From an uncultured Bacilli bacterium (GTDB taxonomy: Bacteria; Bacillota_I; Bacilli_A; RF39; UBA660), in NCBI GenBank assembly GCA_934090935.1, contig CAKOKD010000001.1:248001-312000 (forward strand): a stretch of DNA of 64,000 nucleotides, read 5' to 3'. The notes below the pieces were generated by a model. The model searched no databases and was not told the DNA's origin. It saw only the letters and a program-made list of their open reading frames with translations. How positions within the stretch are numbered: the stretch's first letter is position 1; the number at the start of each line of letters is the position of its first letter. Both the position numbers and the translations under genes were made by a program. Of this stretch, positions 52,601 to 61,509 are shown in pieces.

Positions 52601-52631
52601 TCAATAGAAAAGAGTGAATAACTCTTTTTTT
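52601..52631 (+). repeat. 31-bp direct repeat, right copy of the ileS 3' end
   Basis: Identical to 49842-49872 and includes a working terminator hairpin (AAAGAGT-GAATA-ACTCTTT). The sequence right of the repeat is unrelated to that right of the left copy. Confidence 0.85.
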
Positions 52632-52675
52632 CATGTATAAATGATGCTATAATAATAATAGAATAGAGGGTAATT

Positions 52676-53203
52676 ATGAAGTATGATGATTTAGTTAATA
52701 TTTTATATCAAGATAATCTTAACTGGGTTTATTCAGTTATTACAACTCTAGATAAAGAAAAAATTGATAAAAAGGAAAAGTATATAAGTGATCCTTATCA
52801 ATTTAATAATTTTTTAGTTCTAGGTTTCTATTTTATGAATTTATATATTATCAGTAATTTAAAGGAATATAAATTCTATGATGCAACAAAACTTTTAACG
52901 ACTGTTGTTTTTTCTGCAAGTACACATAATAAAGAAAAATTGATGGGAGTTTATAAAAAGGAAATCGATCTAAAAAGAATTGTTGAGCAATATAATTCGC
53001 TGGTAAGAAAAACGAAGGAGTTTGCGCCTACAGATGGATTAAAAGCAAGAATTGTTGCTATAGATGAGATTTATAGAAGAATGTATGATGTGTTTAATAA
53101 AAGACATTTTGATGATTTCATCAGGGTTGTTATGTCGTCATTCCCTGAATATGAAAAAAAGATAGATCAAAGTTTAAAAGATTATGCAAAAAGAACAGTA
53201 TAG
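52676..53203 (+). CDS. Conserved-looking cytoplasmic protein, unknown
   Basis: 175 residues, helical, no signal or membrane segment. Contains YVFSAST-like core VVFSASTHNKEKLMGVYK and KRHFDDFIRVVMSSFPEY. Ribosome site GAGGGTAATT. The next gene starts 12 nt on with a similar composition, so they form a two-gene operon. I do not recognise a family. Confidence 0.5.
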   Translation: MKYDDLVNILYQDNLNWVYSVITTLDKEKIDKKEKYISDPYQFNNFLVLGFYFMNLYIISNLKEYKFYDATKLLTTVVFSASTHNKEKLMGVYKKEIDLKRIVEQYNSLVRKTKEFAPTDGLKARIVAIDEIYRRMYDVFNKRHFDDFIRVVMSSFPEYEKKIDQSLKDYAKRTV

Positions 53204-53215
53204 GAGGAGTTAGTC

Positions 53216-53671
53216 TTGGTAAATGATGAAAAAATAAAACAAGTGATAAGCGCCATTAAAGAAAATGGTTTAAAATCATTTAATGATGAATCGCTTGCTA
53301 AATTATTATCGATATTTACTGCTGAAGAATTTGATGAATTTCTAGAAAAGTCCTATTCTGAACTTGGTGGAGTAAGTGCAGTTGTTAGAATTAATTCAAT
53401 TAGACCTTATGTTAGTTTCTTGGTAAATAAAGAACTCAATAAGATTTACAATTCGGATATATATAAGTTGTTTTTAGAATCATTAAAAAGAGGAGAATAT
53501 TATGCTTATTTCAAGTCTTTAACAATAGAGGAATTAGCTAGTTTAAAAAAATATTTAACATATAATTATTCAAGCAGTGAGGAGTTAGCTAAAAGTGCAA
53601 CAAAAAAAGTAATTAGTATGATTACTAAAGAGATAAGATTAAGAGAACAAAACAAAAACTTGGTTTTTTAA
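53216..53671 (+). CDS. Small helical protein, unknown
   Basis: 151 residues, charged, no membrane segment; contains LAKLLSIFTAEEFDEFLEKS and FKSLTIEELASLKKYL. GTG... the start used here is TTG 53216, with AGGAGG 8 nt upstream, which fits well. The stop falls in the terminator shared with rpsD. Confidence 0.5.
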   Translation: MVNDEKIKQVISAIKENGLKSFNDESLAKLLSIFTAEEFDEFLEKSYSELGGVSAVVRINSIRPYVSFLVNKELNKIYNSDIYKLFLESLKRGEYYAYFKSLTIEELASLKKYLTYNYSSSEELAKSATKKVISMITKEIRLREQNKNLVF

Positions 53672-53690
53672 CCAAGTTTTATTTTTTTCT
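53656..53690. terminator. Bidirectional terminator, unknown operon and rpsD
   Basis: AACTTGGTT, TTTT, AACCAAGTT, T run; A tract on the other side. Confidence 0.85.
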
Positions 53691-54291
53691 ATCTATTGTA
53701 GAACTCAACTACTAATGATTCATTGATATCAGCTGATAATTCAGTTCTTTCAGGATATCTAAGATAAGTTCCTGTAAGTTTTTTATTATCGAATTCAACA
53801 TATGCAGGTGTTTTTACACCAGCTTCTAAAGAAGCTTTGATTGCTGGATGTTCAAGTGAATTTTCTTTAACACTTATAACATCACCAGGTTTACAAGAAT
53901 ATGAAGGAATATCAACTTTTGAACCATTAACTAGGATATGTCCATGATTTACAAGTTGTCTTGCACCACGTCTAGTAGTTGAAAGACCCATTCTATATAC
54001 TAGGTTATCTAATCTAGATTCTAGTAATTTTAAGAAGTTTTCACCATGAACACCTTTCAACTTAGCAGCTCTATCAAATAGTCTTCTAAATTGTTTTTCA
54101 TTTAATCCATACATAAATCTGATTTTTTGTTTTTCTTGTAATTGGATACCATATTCACTAATCTTTTTTCTTCTTCCTGCACCATGTTGTCCTGGAGCAT
54201 AAGGTCTCTTAGCTAAATCTTTTCCATTTTCTAATGTAGAAAAACCATATCTTCTAGATTTTTTGTATGCTGGACCAGTATATCTTGCCAT
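53689..54291 (-). CDS. rpsD: 30S ribosomal protein S4
   Basis: 200 residues. ARYTGPAYKKSRRYGFS start, S4 N-terminal helical part to about 90, S4 RNA-binding fold with RLDNLVYRMGLSTTRRGARQ, end ESLVVEFYNR. No zinc-binding Cys, so the C-minus form. It binds 16S rRNA early in assembly and in many bacteria represses its own mRNA. Confidence 0.97.
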   Translation of the reverse strand: MARYTGPAYKKSRRYGFSTLENGKDLAKRPYAPGQHGAGRRKKISEYGIQLQEKQKIRFMYGLNEKQFRRLFDRAAKLKGVHGENFLKLLESRLDNLVYRMGLSTTRRGARQLVNHGHILVNGSKVDIPSYSCKPGDVISVKENSLEHPAIKASLEAGVKTPAYVEFDNKKLTGTYLRYPERTELSADINESLVVEFYNR

Positions 54292-54450
54292 AAATTTTCT
54301 CCTTTCTTATATTTACTATAGTAAAGGACTATTTAACATACTTAGTAGGGAGTTTAACTTTCTTTCCCTTAGGCAGTTTAAGTTACTAGATTTTTATTCT
54401 TAAACACATTACTAATTTTGTTAAATGACTGCCAATCACTACGCATTAGT
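54292..54450 (-). promoter_or_regulatory. Long leader of rpsD, candidate S4 autoregulatory element
   Basis: About 155 nt separate the promoter from ATG. The leader has several GC-richer blocks (TAAACTGCCTAAGGGAAAG, TAAACTCCCTACTAAG) that could pair, and ends with GAAAGGAGA. S4 leaders of this length are known in Bacilli; I did not match the consensus in detail. Confidence 0.5.
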
Positions 54451-54479
54451 AATATACACTAAATATATGCAAAAGTCAA
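54451..54479 (-). promoter_or_regulatory. rpsD promoter
   Basis: Minus strand: TTGACT (54479-54474), 17 bp, TATATT (54456-54451). Confidence 0.75.
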
Positions 54480-54543
54480 TTAAATTAGACTTTTTTTTGA
54501 GCAATTATTATGTTAAAATTGTTTATAGAATAGGGTATGGGTG

Positions 54544-56958
54544 ATGAGTGTGAGCGATTTAAAAGAACACTTTAAAATGAACTATGATATACTTCCAAAT
54601 ATCTCAAACATAGTCAAAGGAAATAAATATCGTATAACAGTGCTTTCAGAAATACTAGTTCGTCTTGAATATTCGGAAACAGGTAAGTTTGAAGATCGTC
54701 CAACTGAACTTGCAATAAATAGAAAATTTAATCCAGTGAAGTTTGAAAAACATGAGGATAATAAATATTTGACAATCAAAACTAAATATTTCACTTTAAC
54801 GTATCAAAAGGAAATGCCTTTTTATGGTTCAAAAGTTAGTCCAGATCAATATATGAGAGTTAATTTAAATGATACTGATAAGTTTTGGTATCCACTTCAT
54901 CCTGAAGTTAGAAACTTCTTGGGTACGGCTTATTCTCTTGATGGAGCAAATGGGCATGCAAAACTTAATAAGGGCCTTTATTCGACAGATGGTTTTGTTT
55001 CTTTAGATGACTCTGAAAGTTTAATTTTTAATGAGGATGGTTCTTTAGGTCGTAGAACGGATAAAAGAGTTGATATATATCTTTTTATGTATAAGCGTGA
55101 TTTTGGAGCTTGCTTAAAGGATTATTTTACTTTAACGGGATATCCTCCGTTAATTCCAAGATATGCTTTAGGTGTTTGGTGGAATAGAAATACTGCTTAT
55201 AATTCAAAAGATTTAGAAAAATTGGTGTTTGATTTTAATAAATATCGTGTTCCACTTTCAATAATTATGCTTTCTGATAAATGGCATAGAAAAAATGAAG
55301 GATTAGTATCAGGTTTTACTTTTGATGAGAAATTGTTTAAAAGGCCTAAAAGAATGGCCGATTATTTACATAATAAGAATGTAAGGCTTGCTGTTAAAGT
55401 GAATCCGGTTTTGGGAATAAGTGATAAAGAGGATTATTTTATACCATATAGAAACGGAGCTAATTTAGGGGATAAAAGTGGAATAGTTCCATTTAATGTC
55501 TTTAATAAAGATGAATTGAACTCTTATTTTGATAATTTAATTCATCCACTTATGAATTATGGTGTTGATTTTTTCTGTGTAGATTATAATAATTCAAAAG
55601 ATTTAACTACTTTAAGAGCATTGACTCATTATCATTTTGATGATTTTAAGCAGCTTACAAATAGAAGAGGTATTGTTCTTGCAAGAGATGGTCTTTTAGC
55701 CGCGCATAGATATCCAATTCATTATACAGGAGAGATGCTTGTATCTTGGAAAAATTTAGAGATGCTTCCATCTTTTAATAGCACAGCATCAAATATTGGA
55801 CTTTCATGGATTTCAAACGATATTGGTGGTTATACTGGGGGAATTGAAGAAGGAGAACTTTATTCAAGGTTTGTTCAATTTGGATGTTTTTCTCCAATTC
55901 TTCGTCTTTCATGTGATGAAAGTAGATATTTTAAAAGAGAACCATGGGCTTGGGATACTAAAACTCAATCAGTGGTTATCAAGTATTTAAGACTAAGGCA
56001 TTCATTAATTCCATATCTTTATAGTGAAGCTTATAGATATTCAAGAATAGGTCTTCCGCTTGTTCAACCAATTTATTATAGATATCCGGAAATATATGAT
56101 GAACCTTTATATAGAAATGAATACTACTTTGGAACCAATTTGTTTGTTGCGCCAATTACAAGCAAAAAGGATGTTTTGATGGATAGATCCGTGTTAAAAC
56201 TTTTTTTACCTGATGGAATTTGGTATGATTTTACAAATGGTAAAAGATATGTTGGCGGAAAACGTTATACAACATTTTATAAAGAAGAAGATTATCCGGT
56301 GTTCGCGAAAGCAGGAACTATTATACCAATGGATATATTAAATGATAATGATCTTAATAATACTAATCCATCTAAATATATGGAAATTCAAGTATTTCCA
56401 GGAGCATCAAGTACGTATGAGATGTATGAAGATGATGGAAATTCATCTCTTTATGAACAAGGATTTTATCTTTTAACGAGCATAGATTACACTTATCAAG
56501 CAAACAATTTCACGGTTATAATTAGACCTGTAGCTGGAAAAAGTGGAATAATTCCAGAGATGCGTTCGTATAGAATAAGATTTAGAAATACAAGAGAAGC
56601 TGATGAAGTACAAGTGCATTCTGGTGAAGAGATAGTTAAAATGGTTAATTCATATATAGATGATTCAGATTTTGTTGTTGAGCTTCCACCTTTATCTACA
56701 TTGAAACAGATAACAATTAATTGTAAGGGAAGAGATATTGAAATTGATGCTTTAAGACTTATTAATGATGATATTGATTCCATACTTAATGATTTACCAA
56801 TTGAGACTAAAACAAAGGATAAACTAGGAGAAATCTTGTTAAGTGATATGGATATAAAACAAAAAAGAATAAAAATACGTAAATTAAGAAAAGAAAAATT
56901 AAATCAAAAATATATCAATCTTTTCTTAAAGTTACTGGAATATATAGCTGAAGTGTAA
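54544..56958 (+). CDS. Glycoside hydrolase family 31 protein
   Basis: About 804 residues, no signal peptide. N-terminal beta-sandwich, then (beta/alpha)8 barrel from about 205 (IPRYALGVWWNRNTAYN). The nucleophile is likely Asp 347 in FFCVDYNN. The acid/base block reads HRYPIHYTGEMLVSW where most members have GD: Glu 397 stands for Asp. ISNDIGGYTGG follows. C-terminal beta domains and a 70-residue helical tail are extra. Likely an alpha-glucosidase/xylosidase-type enzyme of cytoplasmic sugar use; the Asp-to-Glu change makes activity uncertain. Confidence 0.83.
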   Translation: MSVSDLKEHFKMNYDILPNISNIVKGNKYRITVLSEILVRLEYSETGKFEDRPTELAINRKFNPVKFEKHEDNKYLTIKTKYFTLTYQKEMPFYGSKVSPDQYMRVNLNDTDKFWYPLHPEVRNFLGTAYSLDGANGHAKLNKGLYSTDGFVSLDDSESLIFNEDGSLGRRTDKRVDIYLFMYKRDFGACLKDYFTLTGYPPLIPRYALGVWWNRNTAYNSKDLEKLVFDFNKYRVPLSIIMLSDKWHRKNEGLVSGFTFDEKLFKRPKRMADYLHNKNVRLAVKVNPVLGISDKEDYFIPYRNGANLGDKSGIVPFNVFNKDELNSYFDNLIHPLMNYGVDFFCVDYNNSKDLTTLRALTHYHFDDFKQLTNRRGIVLARDGLLAAHRYPIHYTGEMLVSWKNLEMLPSFNSTASNIGLSWISNDIGGYTGGIEEGELYSRFVQFGCFSPILRLSCDESRYFKREPWAWDTKTQSVVIKYLRLRHSLIPYLYSEAYRYSRIGLPLVQPIYYRYPEIYDEPLYRNEYYFGTNLFVAPITSKKDVLMDRSVLKLFLPDGIWYDFTNGKRYVGGKRYTTFYKEEDYPVFAKAGTIIPMDILNDNDLNNTNPSKYMEIQVFPGASSTYEMYEDDGNSSLYEQGFYLLTSIDYTYQANNFTVIIRPVAGKSGIIPEMRSYRIRFRNTREADEVQVHSGEEIVKMVNSYIDDSDFVVELPPLSTLKQITINCKGRDIEIDALRLINDDIDSILNDLPIETKTKDKLGEILLSDMDIKQKRIKIRKLRKEKLNQKYINLFLKLLEYIAEV

Positions 56959-56960
56959 GA

Positions 56961-56990
56961 AACATGTATGAATTTACATGTTTTTTTTTG
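56961..56990 (+). terminator. Terminator of the GH31 gene
   Basis: AACATGTA, TGAATT, TACATGTT, T run. Confidence 0.85.
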
Positions 56991-57116
56991 GTTTTAAATT
57001 TATTGAATAAGAATACTAAATAAACTCAAGTAGCAAGCATAAGTTAAAAAATATTTTGTTTCTCTTGATAAACCAAAATATAAAATGCAAAAAAAGTGTA
57101 AACAAGGAAGTTTTGC

Positions 57117-57143
57117 TTGAAAATCGGGGGGGGGTATTATAAA
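57117..57143 (+). promoter_or_regulatory. G-tract promoter (9 G)
   Basis: -35 TTGAAA (57117-57122), ATC, nine G (57126-57134), TAT, -10 TATAAA (57138-57143). Spacing 15 bp, one more than the near-identical promoter at 16.2 kb, the difference being one G. Confidence 0.78.
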
Positions 57144-57172
57144 ATAAAAAAGTAAAGGAAAGTAGGTATAAT

Positions 57173-58684
57173 ATGAAAAAGAAGAGTATGCTTATAGTAG
57201 CAATTATATTAATGTCAATTGGATTTGCTAGCATTTCAACGACATTAATAATAAACGGGAATGCAAACGTAAGTGAAAATCAAGATGACTTTTCAGTTAT
57301 CTTTACAGCTGCAACATTAGATGGAAAGGATGTATATTCATCAGTAGTAGATGATACAAAGAAGATAATAACATTTGAAACATCAGAATTAAAAACATTA
57401 AATCAAACATCAGTATTAAATTATGAAGTAACAAATAATTCAAGCAACTATGATGCAAATGTAAATGTAACATGTGTACCAAAGGAAGGAACAATAGCAA
57501 AATATACAAGCATCAAAAATAAATTAGAAAACGAAGCAACAGTTGTAAAAGCAAAAAGTTCAGTAAATGGAACATTAACAGTAACACTAGATAAGGTAGC
57601 AACTGAAGCAGTTACAGAAGAATATACATGTAAGTTAGAATTTAATGCAGTCGAAAGAACTGAAATTGCAGTAGGAACAACTAATTTATATAATTTAATA
57701 AAAAATAATGCTGATACTAAAACCGTAATAGATTATAAGGTACGTTCAGGAGTAAGTGGAACAAATGGAATATATACAACAACTGCTACTGAAGGTAATG
57801 TACCAGTATATTATTATAGAGGAGCAGCTGATAAAGTAAATAATAATATAATATTTAATAATATGTGTTGGAAGATAATAAGAACAACTGAAAACAATGG
57901 AGTAAAACTAATATATAACGGAACACCAACAGATGGCAAATGTGAAACTCAAACAGGAGAAGCAACTCAAATAGGAACAAGTGCATTTAATACAAATTAT
58001 ACCGATAATGCATATGTTGGCTATATGTATGGAACAGCAGGAAGCAACACCTATGCAGCAACTCATGCAAATACAAATGACTCAACAATAAAAACATATA
58101 TAGATAATTGGTATAAAGCTAATTTTGATGAAATAACAACATCAAAATTGGAAGATACAGTATTCTGTAATGATAGAAGTACAAAAGCATATGATGCAAA
58201 GACAATTGGAGAAACTTCCTTTTCATCCTTTGGTTCATTAGGATATGGGAAAAGTGCATCATTGTATGGAGCAGCACATCGAGCATCATATTGGTCGAAC
58301 AATCCAAATCCAAGTTTAGTGTGTCAAAATCAAAATGATAAATTTACCGTAGATAGTAAAAATGGAAACGGAAAACTAACATATCCAGTTGGATTAATAA
58401 CATTAGATGAGGTAGTGCTTGCAGGATTTAATACAAAATATTCCAATACAGGTGATTATGATGATGTAACAAATTACTTATATACAAATAGCATTTATTG
58501 GACATTCTCCCCTGTGATGCTGGATGCTCGTGGTTATGCTTGTGTTGGTTATGTCTATAGTGCTGGCTATGTGCACTATGACTATGTGGGCGGTGCTCGT
58601 GGGGTCCGTCCAGTAGTTTCGCTTATCAGTGGCACACTTGTAACTGGTTCTGGTACAACAACTAACCCATATGTGGTTGAATAA
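57173..58684 (+). CDS. Surface protein of the G-tract family with diversified C-terminus
   Basis: 503 residues. N-terminal helix (MLIVAIILMSIGFASIS) and family module nearly identical to the gene at 16.2 kb. A middle domain has NNIIFNNMCWKIIRTTENNG and a Cys pair. The C-terminus reads IYWTFSPVMLDARGYACVGY, then GVRPVVSL and ends TTTNPYVVE. This WTxSP-to-RPVVSL ending is a C-type-lectin-like display domain seen in retroelement-diversified proteins of gut Firmicutes (from memory of the family). Extracellular; ligand unknown. Confidence 0.83.
   Translation: MKKKSMLIVAIILMSIGFASISTTLIINGNANVSENQDDFSVIFTAATLDGKDVYSSVVDDTKKIITFETSELKTLNQTSVLNYEVTNNSSNYDANVNVTCVPKEGTIAKYTSIKNKLENEATVVKAKSSVNGTLTVTLDKVATEAVTEEYTCKLEFNAVERTEIAVGTTNLYNLIKNNADTKTVIDYKVRSGVSGTNGIYTTTATEGNVPVYYYRGAADKVNNNIIFNNMCWKIIRTTENNGVKLIYNGTPTDGKCETQTGEATQIGTSAFNTNYTDNAYVGYMYGTAGSNTYAATHANTNDSTIKTYIDNWYKANFDEITTSKLEDTVFCNDRSTKAYDAKTIGETSFSSFGSLGYGKSASLYGAAHRASYWSNNPNPSLVCQNQNDKFTVDSKNGNGKLTYPVGLITLDEVVLAGFNTKYSNTGDYDDVTNYLYTNSIYWTFSPVMLDARGYACVGYVYSAGYVHYDYVGGARGVRPVVSLISGTLVTGSGTTTNPYVVE
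58501..58640 (+). other. Candidate DGR-type variable region
   Basis: By hand count A is about 12% in 58501-58620 against 50% in 58081-58140. Non-conserved codons are almost all NNT or NNC (GAT GCT CGT GGT TAT, TGT, CAC TAT GAC TAT, GGC GGT GCT CGT), while framework codons for V, G and A are kept. It ends in GC-rich GTGGGGTCCGTCCAG, a possible fixed homing end. Confidence 0.55.
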
Positions 58685-58698
58685 AAATCAATAATTCT

Positions 58699-58724
58699 AA
58701 GATAACTTTGGTTATCTTTTTTTA
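58699..58724 (+). terminator. Terminator of the surface gene
   Basis: AAGATAAC, TTTG, GTTATCTT, T run. Confidence 0.82.
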
Positions 58725-58776
58725 TGTTTCATAAATCTAATGTGAATATAAATCACTACTAAAAAGGAGATAATGT

Positions 58777-58806
58777 ATGATATGTTTTAACTGTAAAAAT
58801 ATGTAG
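58777..58806 (+). CDS. Nine-codon leader peptide candidate
   Basis: MICFNCKNM, with a strong AAAAAGGAG ribosome site 7 nt upstream. It ends 11 nt before the ABC ATPase start. It could be a leader peptide or chance; the strong site with no other gene to serve is the reason to list it. Confidence 0.35.
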   Translation: MICFNCKNM

Positions 58807-58817
58807 TTGGAGGAAAT

Positions 58818-59471
58818 ATGAAAAGTGCAGTTAAAGTGGTTAATTTAAATAAAAATTATTATGTGCATAAAAATACAATTAGTGTATTTAAAAACTTAAA
58901 TTTAAATTTTTATTATGGAAAGATGTATGGAATTATAGGACATTCTGGTTGTGGAAAGTCGACTTTAATAAAAATCATTGGGTTATTGGAAAACTATGAT
59001 TCTGGAAATATTTTCATTAATAATCAGGATATAAGTAAAACAAGTTTGATTGATCAAGCAAAATTAAGAAATGAAAAAATAGGATTTGTATTTCAAGATT
59101 ATTTATTGGATGATTATTTAAATGTTTACGATAATATTTTACTTCCAACGTTGTTAAATAAAAAAGATAATAAAAACAATATTATTGATTTGGCTAAAAC
59201 ATATGGAATTGAAAATAGATTAAAACATTTTCCAAAAGAATTATCTGGAGGAGAGCAAGCACGCGTTGCTCTTATTAGAGCTATAATTAATGATCCTGAT
59301 ATTATATTGGCTGATGAACCAACTGGAAATTTGGATGGAAAAAATGAAGTTCTTGTTTTAAATAATCTAAAAAAAATTGCTAGAAATGGAAAATGTGTTA
59401 TTGTTGTAAGTCACTCTAAAGATATAGAAAAATATGTTGATGAAATAATTGATTTGGAAGGAGAACTTTAA
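58818..59471 (+). CDS. ABC transporter ATP-binding protein (MacB/bacteriocin-export type)
   Basis: 217 residues. Walker A GHSGCGKST, Q-loop FVFQDYLL, signature ELSGGEQARVALIR, Walker B IILADEPTGNLD, switch VVSHS. The ADEPTGNLD box marks the MacB/LolD-like group that works with FtsX-type permeases. It precedes two such permeases. Confidence 0.92.
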   Translation: MKSAVKVVNLNKNYYVHKNTISVFKNLNLNFYYGKMYGIIGHSGCGKSTLIKIIGLLENYDSGNIFINNQDISKTSLIDQAKLRNEKIGFVFQDYLLDDYLNVYDNILLPTLLNKKDNKNNIIDLAKTYGIENRLKHFPKELSGGEQARVALIRAIINDPDIILADEPTGNLDGKNEVLVLNNLKKIARNGKCVIVVSHSKDIEKYVDEIIDLEGEL

Positions 59472-59472
59472 G

Positions 59473-60639
59473 ATGTATTTTGATTATGTAAGAAAACATA
59501 TATTAAATTGGAAAAATTTTATCTTATTTCTAATCTTTCTATTTACCAATTTAGCAATTTTATTATCAATAAGTGTTGGATATACATTTGTTTTGTTAAA
59601 ACAATCATATTTTTATAAATATAGCGGATTTAGAACTATCATTGTTGATTCTAATGATATTAATAATTTGAAAAAAATAGATCATGTACTTGCTGTAGAA
59701 GATGCAAAGTATAGAAATCCTCTAACTTTTTCTTCTAAAGACTTCGATTCAGATTTAAAAGTTGAAATTTTAATTAATGCTTTGATATCTAAAGAAGATT
59801 TAAAAATAAAAAGAGGTAAGATGATAAAAAATGCTAATGAAGCTATATGTTCAGATACTTTTTTTCCATATGAAATAGAAGTAAGAAACGGAAAAACTAT
59901 TTTTAATAAAAGTAGAATCATAAGTGGTAAATCGATATTAAATAAGAGCTTTAGTATATATGAAAATGATGAAAAAATAGCAACATATGATATAGTTGGT
60001 ACTTTTGATACTAAAAAAACGATGAACGCTTTGAATTCTTGTTATATATTAAAAGACGATTTCGAAAAAATTATTCAAGATGAAAGTGACTTAGAACAAT
60101 CTACTTCAAATAGTAATGAAAGTGGTTCTATGCTATTAGTTGATAAATATGAAAATGTAGAAAACGTTTTAAAGGAACTAAAAAAAAGAAATGATTCTTA
60201 TTATGTTGTATCAGAACTAAATGAAGGATATATTAAAATTCTTACTTATTTTCCTATATTTGCTTCAATAATAATCTCTCTTTTATTTATGATAGTTTTG
60301 GAATCATTTTTGTCAAAAAAAATAAAATATAGATCAAAGTGTAATGCAATTTTAAAGTCTATTGGATTTGAAAATAGAAAAATTGAAAATATAAATATTT
60401 TAGAAAACGTTATATTATTTTTTATTTCATTTGTTATTTCAATTATTTTATACTTAATTTTATTCTTTTATATAAAAAATGTTTTGCTTGCGGAATATAT
60501 TTATGATGGAACTTTTATACCTTTTTCAATTATTCCAATCATTCTTTCTTTTATTTTAGAAGTTATTATAATTCTTTTGGTAAACAAAAGAGTATTACGT
60601 TTTAAATTAAATAAAAGTGTAGAGGAAATTCTTTTATGA
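59473..60639 (+). CDS. ABC transporter permease, FtsX-like
   Basis: 388 residues. One N-terminal helix (ILFLIFLFTNLAILLSISVG), a 200-residue outer domain, and three C-terminal helices, the type VII (MacB-like) layout. ATG 59473 has AAGGAGA about 8 nt upstream, inside the end of the ATPase gene. It overlaps the next permease by 4 bp. Likely role: export or removal of a peptide, as in bacteriocin immunity cassettes (inference). Confidence 0.8.
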   Translation: MYFDYVRKHILNWKNFILFLIFLFTNLAILLSISVGYTFVLLKQSYFYKYSGFRTIIVDSNDINNLKKIDHVLAVEDAKYRNPLTFSSKDFDSDLKVEILINALISKEDLKIKRGKMIKNANEAICSDTFFPYEIEVRNGKTIFNKSRIISGKSILNKSFSIYENDEKIATYDIVGTFDTKKTMNALNSCYILKDDFEKIIQDESDLEQSTSNSNESGSMLLVDKYENVENVLKELKKRNDSYYVVSELNEGYIKILTYFPIFASIIISLLFMIVLESFLSKKIKYRSKCNAILKSIGFENRKIENINILENVILFFISFVISIILYLILFFYIKNVLLAEYIYDGTFIPFSIIPIILSFILEVIIILLVNKRVLRFKLNKSVEEILL

Positions 60640-61472
60640 AATATTTAATATTTTTTAAAGAAACTTTTAATAAAAAATCTACTAGAAATTATTTCTTTAT
60701 AATACTTTCTCTTCTTATAGTTATTGATGTTTCATTTATTTTTTATAAATACAGCGGTAAGATTCTAAATGATAATTATAAAAATTCGTACTTCTTGTTA
60801 GAACTTAATACAAAAAATAAAATAAATCTTATAAAAAATTATAGTAATATTGAAGTTTATCAAAAATGTATTTTTAATGAAAATGAGATTATTGTTGAAG
60901 ATAAGTCTAGTAAATATTTTCCTAAAAGTGTGAAACAAGTTAATAAATCAGAATTTGCAAAATATAAGTTTGATAATAGATATTTCATTACATTAAAGAA
61001 ATGGATAGATTATAATGATTTTTGCGACTTATTGATTAAAAACGAGATTGATTATGATTTTTATATAGTAAAGAAAAATGAGTTGAATTTTGAAAATTAT
61101 TATCAATATTTCATTTATGTTTTGTTTATTGTATGTTTTATATGTTTATTAGTTTTTGTTATTAGTATCATCAATATTTTAATTGATGAAAAAGAATTTT
61201 GCAAAATTTTATATATGGTGGGATATAACTATTATTTGATTAATTTTATGACAGTTATAAAAATATTTGTGTTTATGTTATGGTTAGTTTTGATAAATTT
61301 TTTATTTCAATTAACTTTAGGTTATTTTTTAAAGTTTTTTGATTATTCAATGATGCTTACAAACATAGCTATCTTAATTTTATCAATTATAATAGCAATG
61401 TTTTGGATAGTAGGAAGGAGTATTAAAAAGAAAGGTGCTTTTATAATCAATATTGCAGTAAATCATGTATAA
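60636..61472 (+). CDS. Second ABC permease subunit, FtsX-like
   Basis: 278 residues. One N-terminal helix, a shorter outer domain of about 110 residues, and three C-terminal helices (FIVCFICLLVFVISIINIL and following). Same topology as the gene before, so the transporter is probably a heterodimer. Translationally coupled through ATGA. Confidence 0.75.
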   Translation: MKYLIFFKETFNKKSTRNYFFIILSLLIVIDVSFIFYKYSGKILNDNYKNSYFLLELNTKNKINLIKNYSNIEVYQKCIFNENEIIVEDKSSKYFPKSVKQVNKSEFAKYKFDNRYFITLKKWIDYNDFCDLLIKNEIDYDFYIVKKNELNFENYYQYFIYVLFIVCFICLLVFVISIINILIDEKEFCKILYMVGYNYYLINFMTVIKIFVFMLWLVLINFLFQLTLGYFLKFFDYSMMLTNIAILILSIIIAMFWIVGRSIKKKGAFIINIAVNHV

Positions 61473-61509
61473 TAATATTAAATCAATTTATTTTTTAGGT
61501 GGTGACTAA

